DNA of 64,000 nt from Candidatus Enterovibrio altilux. Its GTDB lineage: Bacteria > Pseudomonadota > Gammaproteobacteria > Enterobacterales > Vibrionaceae. The notes beneath the pieces were generated by a model, which saw only the letters and a list, made by a program, of their open reading frames with translations, did not search any database and was not told where the DNA came from. The DNA lies in the NCBI RefSeq assembly GCF_002381345.1, contig NZ_CP020660.1:992001-1056000 (forward strand), written 5' to 3'. Position 1 is the stretch's first letter. The number at the start of each line of letters is the position of its first letter. The translations under genes and the position numbers were made by a program. Below are positions 19,545 to 30,118 of the stretch, piece after piece.

Positions 19545-20624
19545 TCAATCCTCCTGACTGAATAGAGCTTCTATAAAGTCTGCAGCTACGAAGGGGCTTA
19601 AATCGTCAATCTCTTCTCCCACCCCAATGTAACGCAGTGGAATATTAAACTGCTTGGCCACCGCAAAAATTATCCCTCCTTTCGCTGTACCATCAAGCTT
19701 AGTTAAGGTAATACCAGACAAAGGTGCTATGTCATTAAACAAACGGGTTTGACTAATGGCATTCTGACCCGTGCCTGCGTCAATAATCAGCATAGTTTCA
19801 TGCGGTGCATTCGGATCGAGCTTCTTCATCACGCGAACAATTTTTCCCAATTCTTCCATTAAATTCACTTTATTTTGCAAACGACCAGCAGTATCTGCAA
19901 TCACGACATTAATCTTTCGTGCTTTTGCTGCCTCAATTGCATCATAGATAACAGAGGCACTGTCTGCTCCAGTATGTTGAGCAATAACAGGAATATTATT
20001 ACGATCGCCCCACACTTGGAGCTGCTCTACTGCAGCTGCACGGAAAGTATCACCTGCAGCCAACATCACGGATTTACCTTGTTGCTGGAATTGTTTTGCC
20101 AACTTACCGATGGTCGTAGTTTTACCTACACCATTAACGCCAACTATCAAAATAACAAATGGGTCATTACTACACTGCGCTTTTAATGGTTTTTCAACTG
20201 TACTTAAGATCTCTTTCATTTCCTGCTTAAGTAAACCGTATAAAATTGCACCATTTTTAAGATCATGATTCTTTGTTTTAACAATTAGGCTTCTGATTAT
20301 TTGAGTGGTGGTATCCATACCAACGTCTGCAATAAGCAGTTGTTCTTCCAGTTCTTGAAACAGAGTATCATCAATTTTTTTGCCACTACATAAACGAAAG
20401 AAACTCGTACCAATATTGAGCTTGGTTTTTTGAAGACCACTCTTCAAACGTACCAAAAAACTTTCTTTTTTTTGTTTTTTTTGTTCTATTTTTACTGCTT
20501 TAGTCGACACATCTTCAGTTTCTAAACGAGCATCTTTCTCTACTTGAAGCTGTTTTTCTTGGTCATTTTTCTTGCCACCGGAACACAGCCAGAACATAAA
20601 TTCACGTTTCTTTTTTTCTACCAT
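19545..20624 (-). CDS. ftsY: Signal recognition particle receptor FtsY
   Basis: GTPase receptor that docks SRP-ribosome complexes to the SecYEG translocon. The start is the ATG at 20624 with AGGA 7 bases upstream (MVEKKKREFMFWL); a TTG two codons earlier also opens the frame. It is 359 residues: a short charged A domain (about 60 residues), then the N and G domains with G1 GVNGVGKTTTIGKLA, DTAGR and TKLDGTAKGG. Its stop touches the ftsE upstream TTG (TTGA), and the operon order ftsY-ftsE-ftsX-rpoH is conserved. Confidence 0.96.
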   Translation of the reverse strand: MVEKKKREFMFWLCSGGKKNDQEKQLQVEKDARLETEDVSTKAVKIEQKKQKKESFLVRLKSGLQKTKLNIGTSFFRLCSGKKIDDTLFQELEEQLLIADVGMDTTTQIIRSLIVKTKNHDLKNGAILYGLLKQEMKEILSTVEKPLKAQCSNDPFVILIVGVNGVGKTTTIGKLAKQFQQQGKSVMLAAGDTFRAAAVEQLQVWGDRNNIPVIAQHTGADSASVIYDAIEAAKARKINVVIADTAGRLQNKVNLMEELGKIVRVMKKLDPNAPHETMLIIDAGTGQNAISQTRLFNDIAPLSGITLTKLDGTAKGGIIFAVAKQFNIPLRYIGVGEEIDDLSPFVAADFIEALFSQED

Positions 20625-20876
20625 TGACAAATCCTATAGTATAGTTGGTACAATCAACACAATCATAGTGAACTAATAAAAGACGATTCATACCACGTAT
20701 ATAAATGCAGGGCGATCATTAAGTATTAATGCATTTTTTAAAGCAGAGTGATATCAACGAAAGTAGCCGGTATCATTAATTATTAACCATTAAGTAGCTA
20801 ACTTATAAATTGCAGAGGAGACACTGATCGTTACCTAATCAACATATACTAACACCTTTTAACGGACCAAAATTTT

Positions 20877-21512
20877 ATGGTCATACGTAATCCTAAAAAT
20901 TTTGCAACACGGAACACGAGAACATGTAAAAATTCATCACTGTCAGTCGGTAATGGCTCCGGTTTTATTCGTATAATTAGTGGTAAATGGCGAGGTCGCA
21001 AACTGCCTGTAAAAAATATTGAAGGCCTACGACCCACAACTAATCGTATAAAGGAAACAGTGTTTAACTGGCTGGCAACCAATCTCTATCAAGCGAAGTG
21101 TTTGGATGTATTTGCCGGTAGTGGTGGCCTAGGTTTGGAAGCTTTGTCTCGCAATGCAGAGCATGTCACCCTCTTAGAACTAAACACAGAGGCTGCTGAA
21201 CAAATAAAATTAAATATCAACACGTTAAAAGCAGATAATGCCATGGTTTTGAATACTGATGCGCTGACTTATTTATCACAGCCAGGCCAAGCTTTTAATG
21301 TGACGTTTATTGATCCGCCATTTAGAAAAAAGCTACTCAACGATGCTATTTCACAATTAGAGCAGAACGGTTGGCTAAGTCAAAATGCATTAATTTATGT
21401 TGAAGCGGAAAAAGAACTTAGTAACATTAATGTACCAATGCATTGGGAGATGCTTCAAGAAAAATACGCCGGACAAGTAAATTTTCGATTATATCAAAGA
21501 AAAGAGAAATGA
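20877..21512 (+). CDS. rsmD: 16S rRNA m2G966 methyltransferase RsmD
   Basis: SAM-dependent methyltransferase for guanine 966 of 16S rRNA. The 211-residue product has a basic N terminus, then SGKWRGRKLPV, the SAM-binding FAGSGGLGLEALSR (about residue 80) and the catalytic DPPF motif, and ends with the typical GQVNFRLYQR. It is divergent from ftsY, as in E. coli and Vibrio; the 250-base spacer must hold both promoters, but I see no convincing boxes. Confidence 0.95.
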   Translation: MVIRNPKNFATRNTRTCKNSSLSVGNGSGFIRIISGKWRGRKLPVKNIEGLRPTTNRIKETVFNWLATNLYQAKCLDVFAGSGGLGLEALSRNAEHVTLLELNTEAAEQIKLNINTLKADNAMVLNTDALTYLSQPGQAFNVTFIDPPFRKKLLNDAISQLEQNGWLSQNALIYVEAEKELSNINVPMHWEMLQEKYAGQVNFRLYQRKEK

Positions 21513-21695
21513 TAGCATTCATATTATGAACACAAGTCTATATTGAATCCATTTGATTAATATTGATCATCAATATATGTAATCCACTTATGGACATTGC
21601 AAATATAGCTCTATCTATATTTGTGTAGCATTGTAGATTCTATATTTTTTAAAATTTATGACCACACTATATACGATGCAAAATTTTTAATCCAT

Positions 21696-22979
21696 AATCA
21701 TATTTTTTAATTCTAGTTCAGAGAGTAAATTCCAATATGATGAGCTATAAGATAATCCCTTTAGTATTAGGCATATTTAGCCTTGTCAGCTTATTTAACG
21801 CTTTTATCATGCTGTAAGTTTCATTAATCTGAGTTGTGTGATCCCTTAGGCTCAATGTCCCTCCCAGTAGTTTTTTTAACTCGAACCATTGCTTTCTCTG
21901 CTAAAAAATATTTGTAGTAACCGGCTTTATTTCCTCAAAAAGAGAACTAAATTTTCACTCAACATTCTAAACAATTAGGCTCACTTAAATATTCAGGTTT
22001 ATAAAAAATCTTTGCTACAAAACAACTAAATAGAAAAAGTATAATCAGCTTTCATCAATCGTGGCTCACTAACACTCTGGATTAATGAAAAAGTCATTCC
22101 GCTATGGAATTAAACTAAGCCAGGTAAACGTGGGAGACCTCGTTTATTTCGCAATTTAGCCATTCCAATGGCCGCATGGTTAAATGCATATTTTAATACC
22201 ATTGAGAGGTCTGCAAGGATTCATTAATCCTATTGTAAAATTTATTTAATTGCCATTGGCATGCCCTCACGATTATTTATTCATTCGCAAGCGAGCCAAA
22301 ACAGCTAACGTCTCGTTCAAGACGAAGAATGAAGAATAAAGAAAGCATCCAGCATTTAGCCATTGATTCTACGGGGTTCAAAGTCTACAGTGAAGAAAAA
22401 TGGAAAGTAAAAAGCATAGTGCTGATGAGGAAACAATGAACCCGGAGCAATGACATGTAGAAGTAGATATAAATGCGCATGAAGTCATTGCTACTGAATT
22501 AAGTGCATCAAATATGACTGACAGTGAAATGCTATCTAAATTATGCAAATAGACTCTTCGCAAAACTAATGAAATATTAGCCGATGGTACTTATGACACC
22601 AGAGCATGCTACGAAACCGTTTATATTAAACGAGCGGTTTCACGCATTCCACCAAGTGAAGGAACAACTTTTTGGGAACGAGGTCATCCGTGTAAATTAG
22701 CGGTCAATAATCAGAAGCTATAAGGTTCAGATCAGCATTGGAAAATAAAGTATGGCTATCATAAAAATTCTTTGTCAAAAACAGCAATATTTTGAGCGAA
22801 ACAACTATTCAGAGGAAAATTTAACCTAAGAGATTATAGCGCACAGATTGACGAAATTTACGCCAAGATAAAAGCATTAAATAAGCTGACAGATCTCAGC
22901 CTATCTACAATAACAGAAAGAATTTAATCGTGAATTGCGTTGAAATTTATTATTTGAACTCAAATGAAGCAATAAAGCC
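21696..22979. mobile_element. IS5-family composite with two right ends (junction type I)
   Basis: Positions 21696-21922 are the 3' tail of a minus-strand copy, from a worn right end (TTTTTTAATTCTAGTTCAG) to the segment just past the ACTCGAACCATTGC block. At 21923 it meets the left end (GGCTTTATTTCC) of a plus-strand near full-length copy running to 22979 (right end AATGAAGCAATAAAGCC). The transposase shows GRPRLF-like text, SIQHLAIDSTGFKVYSEEKW, and ETVYIKRAVSRIPPSEGTTF, with many stops. Total 1.28 kb, the largest example of the unit. 21513-21695 holds nothing I recognise. Confidence 0.85.
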
Positions 22980-23143
22980 GGTGAAATATTATAAAAATAA
23001 ATTTATTTACAGTTAGTCTTGACCATCAACTTAAAATAACCCGTATTATTTTGGTGAATTTTTTATCAAATACTATCACAATAGTATTTTCACAATAATC
23101 TGCAGACTGTTGAGAATCACATCATGAAGATAAGGAGATGCGC

Positions 23144-23404
23144 ATGTTCGATCCAAAGAAGCTAGAACAAGTTGTTAAGCAAATTCAGGAGTGCATGCCG
23201 CAATCAGTAAAAGACCTAGGAAATGATGTGGATCAAAAAGTTCGTGAAGTAATCCAATCTCAATTAACAAAACTGGATGTAGTAAGCCGCGAAGAATTTG
23301 ATATTCATACACAAGTTCTTTTTTGTACTCGTCAAAAACTGAACGAAATGGCACTTAAATTTGCTGAATTGGAAAAAAATATAAATAATAAATCTAATTT
23401 TTAA
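23144..23404 (+). CDS. ubiK: Ubiquinone biosynthesis accessory factor UbiK (YqiC)
   Basis: Small helical protein required for efficient aerobic ubiquinone synthesis, working with UbiJ and the soluble Ubi complex. I choose the ATG at 23144: GGAG lies 6 bases ahead, whereas the ATG at 23138 overlaps that site. The product is 86 residues, MFDPKKLEQVVKQIQECMP..., with the strongly conserved LTKLDVVSREEFDIHTQVL centre and a C-terminal coiled coil. It is placed between an IS composite and glyQ, not its usual neighbourhood. Confidence 0.92.
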   Translation: MFDPKKLEQVVKQIQECMPQSVKDLGNDVDQKVREVIQSQLTKLDVVSREEFDIHTQVLFCTRQKLNEMALKFAELEKNINNKSNF

Positions 23405-23523
23405 TGAATATGGTATTTCAACTACTTAAAATTTAAGAGTCTTACTAAAGCAATACTGTTTATCGTACAGCTAACGCGTTATAATCTATATGTGATTTCC
23501 CATCCATAGATCGCGCGAACCTA

Positions 23524-24444
23524 ATGATGCAGAAATTTAATGTAAAAACTTTTCAGGGCATGATCCTCGCGCTGCAGGATTACTGGGCCAAGCAAGGTTG
23601 TACCATAGTGCAACCTCTCGACATGGAAGTAGGTGCTGGCACCTCTCATCCAATGACTTGTTTACGTGCAATTGGCCCTGAGCCAATTGCTGCAGCTTAT
23701 GTTCAACCTTCACGCCGTCCAACTGATGGTCGATATGGCAAAAATCCGAACCGCCTTCAACATTACTATCAGTTTCAAACCATAATGAAGCCGTCTCCAG
23801 ACAATATTCAGGAACTGTATCTTGATTCATTACGTGTATTGTGCATTGATCTAGAGGTGCATGATGTTCGATTCGTTGAAGATAACTGGGAGAACCCAAC
23901 ATTAGCCGCCTGGGGTCTAGGTTGGGAAATTTGGTTAAACGGAATGGAAATAACACAATTAACATACTTCCAACAGGTTGGTGGTCTTGAGTGTAAGCCA
24001 GTTACCGGAGAGATCACTTACGGTATTGAACGTCTTGCTATGTACATTCAAAGCGTTGATTCTGTATATGACTTAGTGTGGTCAGATGGTCCATTAGGTA
24101 AAATAACCTATGGAGACATTTTCCACCAAAATGAAGCCGACCAATCCACTTATAACTTTGAACATGCTGATATAAATTTTTTATTTATTTATTTTGAGCA
24201 GTGTGAGAAAGAATGTTGGCATCTTCTTGCTCTTGAAAAGCCACTCCCACTACCAGCTTATGAACGTATTTTAAAAGCAAGTCATACATTCAATCTACTA
24301 GACGCACGTAAAGCTATCTCAATGACTGAGCGTCAACGTTACATCCTGCGTATTAGTAATTTAACTAAAGCAGTTGCAAAAGTCTATTATACTTCTCGAG
24401 AAACATTAGGCTTTCCGATGCTAAAAAAGGGTGAAAATAAGTAA
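23524..24444 (+). CDS. glyQ: Glycyl-tRNA synthetase alpha subunit
   Basis: Catalytic alpha subunit of the alpha2-beta2 glycyl-tRNA synthetase. The 306-residue product is highly conserved ([66 protein letters not shown]). ATGATG at 23524 offers two starts one codon apart; the second matches other proteins. The stop lies just before the glyS start. Intact. Confidence 0.97.
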   Translation: MMQKFNVKTFQGMILALQDYWAKQGCTIVQPLDMEVGAGTSHPMTCLRAIGPEPIAAAYVQPSRRPTDGRYGKNPNRLQHYYQFQTIMKPSPDNIQELYLDSLRVLCIDLEVHDVRFVEDNWENPTLAAWGLGWEIWLNGMEITQLTYFQQVGGLECKPVTGEITYGIERLAMYIQSVDSVYDLVWSDGPLGKITYGDIFHQNEADQSTYNFEHADINFLFIYFEQCEKECWHLLALEKPLPLPAYERILKASHTFNLLDARKAISMTERQRYILRISNLTKAVAKVYYTSRETLGFPMLKKGENK

Positions 24445-24445
24445 A

Positions 24446-26527
24446 ATGGTAAAAAATTTTTTGATTGAATTAGGCACAGAAGAATTGCCACCAATACGAC
24501 TTCGCACTTTTGCTGAAGCATTTTCTGCGAACTTTGAAAAAGAATTAAAAAATGCTAAATTAATGCATAAAGAAATTACTTGGTATGCAACACCTCGACG
24601 TCTTGCATTAAAAGTTGCAGAGCTTGCTGAACAACAAGCCAATAAGCTGATTGATAAATATGGACCAGCTATCGCAGTGGCATTTAATGCTAATGGTAAT
24701 CCAACAAAAGCAGCTCAAAGCTGGGCACATAGTAATGGTATTACTCTTGAACAAGCTAACCGTATAGTAACAAATAAAGGAGAACGGCTTTTTTATAAAC
24801 ATGAAGTTAAAGGTCAAAATGCAAATGATATCATTGTAGCACTGGCTGACAAAGCACTGACTACCCTGCCAATAGCTAAACCTATGCGTTGGGGTGATAA
24901 AGACACCCAATTCATCCGTCCGGTAAAAACACTTACTATTTTGATGGGTGACGAGTTAATTGAAGGCACCATCATGAGTGTATCATCATCACGGATCATT
25001 CGTGGTCACCGCTTTATGGGTGAAGCAGAATTCACCATCGATAATGCAGATCAATATCCAGCCATTTTAGAAGAACGCGGCAAAGTTATAGCAGATTACG
25101 AGGCACGTAAAGCCATCATTCTTACTGGCGCTAAAAAAGCAGCAGAGTTGATTGGCGGCATAGCTGACTTAGACGACGATTTAGTAGAAGAAGTCACTTC
25201 CTTAGTTGAATGGCCAGTAGTGTTAACCGGAACCTTCGAAGAAAAATTTTTAAAAATTCCAACAGAAGCCTTAGTTTATACTATGAAAAGGGACCAAAAA
25301 TACTTTCCTGTTTACAGAGAAAACAAACAACTTCTACCAAATTTTATTTTTGTCTCTAATATCGAATCAAAAGAGCCTAAACATATTATCGAAGGTAACG
25401 AGAAGGTCATTCGTCCTCGTTTAGCAGATGCGGAATTTTTCTTCAATACTGATCGTACGTTCCCTTTAATAAATTTTCTTCCACAACTAGAAACCGCTAT
25501 TTTTCAAAAAGATCTTGGTACCCTCAAAAACAAAACAGACCGTATTACTGAGCTTGCTGGCTACATTGCAGACAAAATCGGCACTGACATAAAAAAAGTA
25601 AAACGTGCAGGTCTATTAGCAAAGTGTGATTTAATGACTTCTATGGTCTTTGAGTTTACTGAAACTCAAGGCAGTATGGGCATGCACTATGCACGCCATG
25701 ATGGCGAAGCAGAAGAAGTAGCAATTGCTCTTAACGAGCAATACATGCCTCGTTTTGCGGGCGATAGTCTACCAAGTCACGGGATCTCTTCAGCTATAGC
25801 ACTGGCGGATAAAATTGATACTATAGTTGGACTTTTTGGCATTGGCGAAGCACCAAAAGGTTCCGATCCATTCGCACTGCGCCGCGCATCACTAGGTGTA
25901 CTACGTATTATCATAGAATACGGTTATGACTTAGATCTAGCAGATTTGATTCCTAAATCTAAATCTTTTTTTACCCTTAAAGATGGCACTAGCCGCTTGA
26001 CTAATAATAACGTAGTAACAGATGTTATTCAATTCATGTTAGGTCGTTTTCGGGCGTGGTACCAAGATAAAGGATACAGTATAGATGTTATTCAGGCGGT
26101 GCTTGCACGTCACTTAACTCAACCAGCTGACTTAGATCAACGTATTAAGGCAGTGACTTATTTTCGTTCACTTGATACAGCAAATTCATTAGCTGCTGCT
26201 AACAAACGTGTAGGAAATATACTTAATAAATTTAAAGGCCAACTACCAGTTACTATTGATACAACCCTTTTGGTTGAAGACGCAGAAAAAGTACTAGCAA
26301 ATAAAGTGATTGCTTTAGTTAATAACTTAGTTCCATTGTTTGCTGTTAGCGATTATAAAACCGCATTGACGCAATTAGCAGATCTTTATGAACCAGTCGA
26401 TATTTTTTTCAAGAACGTTATGGTCATGACGGATGATGAAGCACTTAAAGCTAACCGTTTAGCATTACTCAATATATTACATAGCCAGTTTTTGAACGTT
26501 GCAGATATTTCTCTGCTTCATAAATAA
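24446..26527 (+). CDS. glyS: Glycyl-tRNA synthetase beta subunit
   Basis: Beta subunit of the tetrameric glycyl-tRNA synthetase, needed for tRNA binding and editing-like functions. I choose the ATG at 24446 ([16 protein letters not shown]), one base after the glyQ stop; a GTG at 24431 would overlap glyQ. The product is 693 residues, full length, with [24 protein letters not shown] and the C-terminal anticodon-binding region DALR-like ([16 protein letters not shown]). Intact. No terminator is visible before the parS-like site 47 bases downstream. Confidence 0.97.
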   Translation: MVKNFLIELGTEELPPIRLRTFAEAFSANFEKELKNAKLMHKEITWYATPRRLALKVAELAEQQANKLIDKYGPAIAVAFNANGNPTKAAQSWAHSNGITLEQANRIVTNKGERLFYKHEVKGQNANDIIVALADKALTTLPIAKPMRWGDKDTQFIRPVKTLTILMGDELIEGTIMSVSSSRIIRGHRFMGEAEFTIDNADQYPAILEERGKVIADYEARKAIILTGAKKAAELIGGIADLDDDLVEEVTSLVEWPVVLTGTFEEKFLKIPTEALVYTMKRDQKYFPVYRENKQLLPNFIFVSNIESKEPKHIIEGNEKVIRPRLADAEFFFNTDRTFPLINFLPQLETAIFQKDLGTLKNKTDRITELAGYIADKIGTDIKKVKRAGLLAKCDLMTSMVFEFTETQGSMGMHYARHDGEAEEVAIALNEQYMPRFAGDSLPSHGISSAIALADKIDTIVGLFGIGEAPKGSDPFALRRASLGVLRIIIEYGYDLDLADLIPKSKSFFTLKDGTSRLTNNNVVTDVIQFMLGRFRAWYQDKGYSIDVIQAVLARHLTQPADLDQRIKAVTYFRSLDTANSLAAANKRVGNILNKFKGQLPVTIDTTLLVEDAEKVLANKVIALVNNLVPLFAVSDYKTALTQLADLYEPVDIFFKNVMVMTDDEALKANRLALLNILHSQFLNVADISLLHK

Positions 26528-26573
26528 TCTTAATTACTCGCATTGATGAAACTTTCTTTATTTTTCATAATTT

Positions 26574-26589
26574 TATTTCACGTGGAACA
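26574..26589. promoter_or_regulatory. parS-like centromere site
   Basis: TATTTCACGTGGAACA matches the widely conserved chromosomal parS sequence (TGTTTCACGTGGAACA) at 15 of 16 positions, the exception being the second base. It lies 47 bases after glyS and about 14 kb from oriC, a normal place for ParB loading sites. Since parB and parA in this window are pseudogenes, it is probably an orphan relic. A chance match is possible but unlikely in such AT-rich noncoding sequence. Confidence 0.6.
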
Positions 26590-26604
26590 TGCACATCATC
26601 CGTC

Positions 26605-27200
26605 GATACTCTATAGAACAGCTAAATTCACTTAAATATTTAGGTTCCTGAGTAAGTTCCACTACAATACAGCGAACCAAAATTTGTATAATCAAGTTTT
26701 AAGTAATCACAGTTAGTTAACACTATGAATCAATTAATAAGTTATTCAGTTATAAAATTAAATGCAGCAGAATAATCGTATAAAATTTTATTTATGTAAT
26801 GAGTTAGCCATTACGATCACTCTCCTGGTCAAACGAGTTTTGGTAATACAGTTGCGCAGCCGGCAAAGATGTATCAATTCTATTTTTACTTTTGATCAAC
26901 TGCTGTTGTTATGAATTTTATTTCCTAATTTGAGTTCAAATAACCAGCGCAAATATATTCATATTCAAACGATCACTCTAATATTTTCAAGTTGATTGCA
27001 CATAAAAGCTATACGCATGAAATATTAGGTTAATTCACCACTTGTAATTTTGACAAGAACCAACCTTATGCACTGATGATACAATACTGACTGCAGAAAT
27101 GCTGGATCACTTACATATATTGCAGTTAAGTGAGAGCAATAGTCATTTATACAATAAAAAAATTTTTTGATTTGAACTTAAATACAGAAATAAATTACTT
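26605..27200. mobile_element. Scrambled IS5-family fragments
   Basis: 26605-26900 is the leader and transposase start of a plus-strand copy (ACAGCTAAATTCACTTAAATATTTAGG; the VMAESV-like N terminus), strongly decayed. At 26915 a minus-strand right end begins (TTTTATTTCCTAATTTGAGTTC) and runs on to about 26990. A plus-strand right-end-like sequence (GAACTTAAATACAGAAATAAA) follows at about 27174-27195. The centre, 26990-27170, is unrecognisable. From 27200 to 27495 I see nothing. Confidence 0.5.
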
Positions 27201-27500
27201 AGCACCCATGAAGAGCCATGCTTATTTACTTCAAAGACTTTTATTGCTTCCTGTACAAAAATCAAGACAACGTTATAGAACGTTGATACATAACACTCGA
27301 AAGAAATCATATACACTCATATTATTAATAAAAAAACTCAATAATTTGCTCCTTTATTCTTGCCTGATATATTATATATGTGTATTCAAGTTTAATAATT
27401 TCAAATTTTCATTACTTTTTAAATGAATAAAAATAATATTTAATGTCCACAGTGATTAAAATAATCACCATAAAACAATAAATATTTTTTACAGTTGCTA

Positions 27501-27665
27501 TTTGCAATGTACAAAAAATTTATATTTTGCATTGTGCAAATTATTTTGCAGTAATAATTAGATATGTCCTCTAGAAAGATCAATACTACGCTATTTTATT
27601 TATATACTTTATTGATTTTACTTCTATTATATCCTGTCGAAGCAATTGGCGTGTATTGTGCACAT
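27501..27665. promoter_or_regulatory. Candidate operator repeats upstream of the XRE regulator
   Basis: Two 15-base near-palindromes, TTTGCAATGTACAAA (27501-27515) and TTTGCATTGTGCAAA (27526-27540), agree at 13 of 15 positions and start 25 bases apart. A weaker third copy sharing ATTGTGCA lies at 27650-27664, about 60 bases before the regulator gene. Spaced symmetric repeats before an XRE gene suggest autoregulation. This is inference from pattern only. Confidence 0.4.
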
Positions 27666-27725
27666 TATAGCTAAATCAGCAAAAACATCACTAAAACTAT
27701 ATATCGTAGGGAGTAAAGGTGAAAT

Positions 27726-28097
27726 ATGATCGATTCAAAATCACAGGTAGCACAACGTATTAAAGAAGCGCGTGAGTGGAAAAGGATTACTCAGGTGAAT
27801 ATGGCGAAATTGCTAGAAGTAGCGCGTCAAACATATTTAGATATCGAAACCGGTAAAACTGAACCACGTATTCGTATTTTATCTGAAATTGCCGAAATAA
27901 CAGAACGCCCATTGGTATGGTTTGTTTATGGCGATAGAGGCGTAACATTACATGATGTACAATATAAGCAGGATGTCAATCGACTACTAGAGTATTTTTC
28001 TAAACTGCCTCATGAAGCACGTATAGCCATCTTAAATCAAAGCGTAAACATGGCTTCTTTTTTAGTTAATTATTCAAAATATGCTCAAAGAAGTTAA
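27726..28097 (+). CDS. XRE-family helix-turn-helix transcriptional regulator
   Basis: A 123-residue DNA-binding protein. Residues 10-65 form a lambda-repressor-like HTH_3 domain: VAQRIKEAREWKRITQVNMAKLLEVARQTYLDIETGKTEPRI carries the turn and recognition helix, and the LVWFVYGD segment that often follows this domain is present. The C-terminal 50 residues look helical and have no domain I know. A good GGGAGTAAAGGTG ribosome site precedes the ATG. It is the only regulator besides RpoH in the window and has survived among IS debris. The target genes are unknown; the repeats upstream are candidate operators. Confidence 0.85.
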   Translation: MIDSKSQVAQRIKEAREWKRITQVNMAKLLEVARQTYLDIETGKTEPRIRILSEIAEITERPLVWFVYGDRGVTLHDVQYKQDVNRLLEYFSKLPHEARIAILNQSVNMASFLVNYSKYAQRS

Positions 28098-28176
28098 GCA
28101 CTTACTTATTCAGTAGGGCTAAAGTTATACTTTATCTTTCAAAACAGTTATTTTATGAATTTTTATGATAAATCTT

Positions 28177-29218
28177 GCCCTTTGTTTCCTAATGCACGTT
28201 CAGAGAGCAAATCCCCACATGATTCACTATTAAACTAGTGCTTCCGTTTTAGGCATACTGAGCCCTGTAAGCTTATTTCATAGTGAAAATTACGTTAATT
28301 TGGGCATTGTAATCCCTCCGATTCACTGTTTTTTCAAGTAGTTTTTTAACTTAAAATATTACCGTTCCTAATAGGGAATCTTTATGGGAACCATACTTCG
28401 TTTTGCAACGATAATTTGAATGATATAATTCTTAGTAATTAATCGCTCAATTACGCAAATAATCTCGCTCCCCAAAAATAAAACCTTTTCTTGGTGGGAT
28501 GAGTGGAACCGTTCGTTTAATACGAATGATTGCGTAACACTGTCTAGCATCGCAAGCACGATCGCATTATATTTCATTACTTTTTTGGTTAGTCTGTTTG
28601 AGCAAGTTAGGTAGCACTGCACCATCAATCACATTTGATAACCCTAGCCCAGCAGCAATGATTGCGTGCATATTTATGTCTATTGCTAAATGTAACTTAT
28701 CCATACTCCCCGCTTCCCATAAATGCCATACTTTTTTACTTGCCATTAACTTTCACCGCGGACTTTTTAGTCTTGTCTAATTAATAGATAAGTGCTGGAT
28801 GGTTCCTCTAGTCTTCGTATTGAATGTGATGTTCATTATTTTAACTCGCTTGCTGACACATGGATAGCGAAAGCATGACAACGGCAGTTAAGCAAGTTTA
28901 AAAAACAGAATTAATACATCCTTGCAGACTTATTAATAATATTGAAAATACACCTTTGACCATAAGAGGCATTATAATAACTAAGTTGTTAAATACACTA
29001 GGTTTCCCATTATTGGCTTACTTAGTTTGGTTCCATAAGTGAATGGCTTCTTCATCAATCCAGAATGTTAGTGAACTACAATTGATTAAAGCTTAATTAT
29101 ACTGTTTTCGGTTAGTTGTTTTGTAGCAAAACTTATTCTTAGACTTAAATATTTAAGTGAACCTAGTTGTTTAAAGCGCAGATTAATCATTTAGTTTCTT
29201 TATTTAGGAAATACAGTC
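28177..29218 (-). mobile_element. Full-length dead IS5-family copy (minus strand)
   Basis: Runs from a well-kept right end (CCCTTTGTTTCCTAATGCACG) to a left end at 29200-29218 (CTTTATTTAGGAAATACAGTC). The reverse strand shows pieces such as SGSMDKLHLAIDINMHAIIAAGL, VQCYLTCSNR and IKRTVPLIPPRKG, with frameshifts. It was inserted into a second copy, whose tail follows from 29219. Confidence 0.8.
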
Positions 29219-29516
29219 AATCATCCGCATAATTTAGCAAGCAGTTATCAGAAGTTACACGACTTAAATTAGCCTTGAAAAATAAAGTACAGTTATCATA
29301 AAAGTGCTCTACCAAATACGACAATGTTTCAAGTTAAAAACTATTGGGAAAAACATTACGCCTAAGAAATTACGATATTCAAATTAACTAAATCTATGCA
29401 ATGAGAAAAGCATTAAATAAGCTTACAAAGCCAAGTATGTCTAAAAAAACAAGCAATAGTGTAACAGCACATCATGTTGCAATTTGCTATCTGAACTCGA
29501 ATTAAGCAACAAAGCC
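29219..29516 (+). mobile_element. 3' tail of the IS copy that was split by the preceding element
   Basis: Plus-strand tail starting at CATCCGCATAATTTAGC, through KLHDLN-type remains, the MFQVKNYWEKH region and MRKALNKLT, to a right end GAATTAAGCAACAAAGCC at 29516. Together with 28177-29218 it makes a double-right-end composite like the type I loci, but joined about 70 bases further upstream in the outer copy, so this is a separate nesting event. Confidence 0.75.
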
Positions 29517-30118
29517 GTTCAAGGACTGTAAATCTTTTCGTAGGATACATACAGCTGAAAAAATTTAATTAATCCATTCAATGAACACTCAGGTATCTAA
29601 TCAGAGGTATGAATTTTAATGACAGATCCGATAATAACTTTTTCTTAAACCTCCACGGTTGTACTGGATCTATGATTAATATTCCTTACCTTTGAGATGT
29701 AGCACACGATAAGCTCAACTATTAGTTTTTTGTCTATTGATGAGGCTACTTATTCTTAAAATAGAGCCTGTTCATCTTTGGCATCAGGCAAAATTAACTC
29801 AAGTTAATTGCCGATACTTGAAGTTGAGCAATTACAAAATAACCCAATTTTTAAAACTAACCAAACAACCTGCTCATGAAGAAACTCACTTTACTTCATA
29901 GTCGCTTCATTCACTTTAAGAATATCTTTCTAAAAATCATTAATATAATAATTTTAGCAACAGTCAGCAGTAATTTTTCATTGTAAAATTTAATATATCA
30001 GCAATCTTCTTCCATAGTGTTGAAACCTATTATAGCGTTTATCTAGAATCGTGCCATCATGTAAAATTAGCAGCATCAATCATTAAATTTTATTCTAAGT
30101 TTACCTATGCAATTTATA
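29517..30118. other. 600 bases without recognisable features
   Basis: Between the IS tail and the atpC stop. In Vibrio and E. coli glmU and glmS follow atpC here. I tested both strands by eye for the GlmU N terminus and P-loop-like LAAGKGTRM signature and found nothing. The region is AT-rich with stops in all frames. No terminator for the atp operon is visible. Confidence 0.5.

Noticed and set aside
27130-27429. A 98-codon open frame rich in Leu, Lys and Asn
   Set aside because: It lies in very AT-rich sequence partly overlapping an IS end, with no clear start signal; composition looks random.
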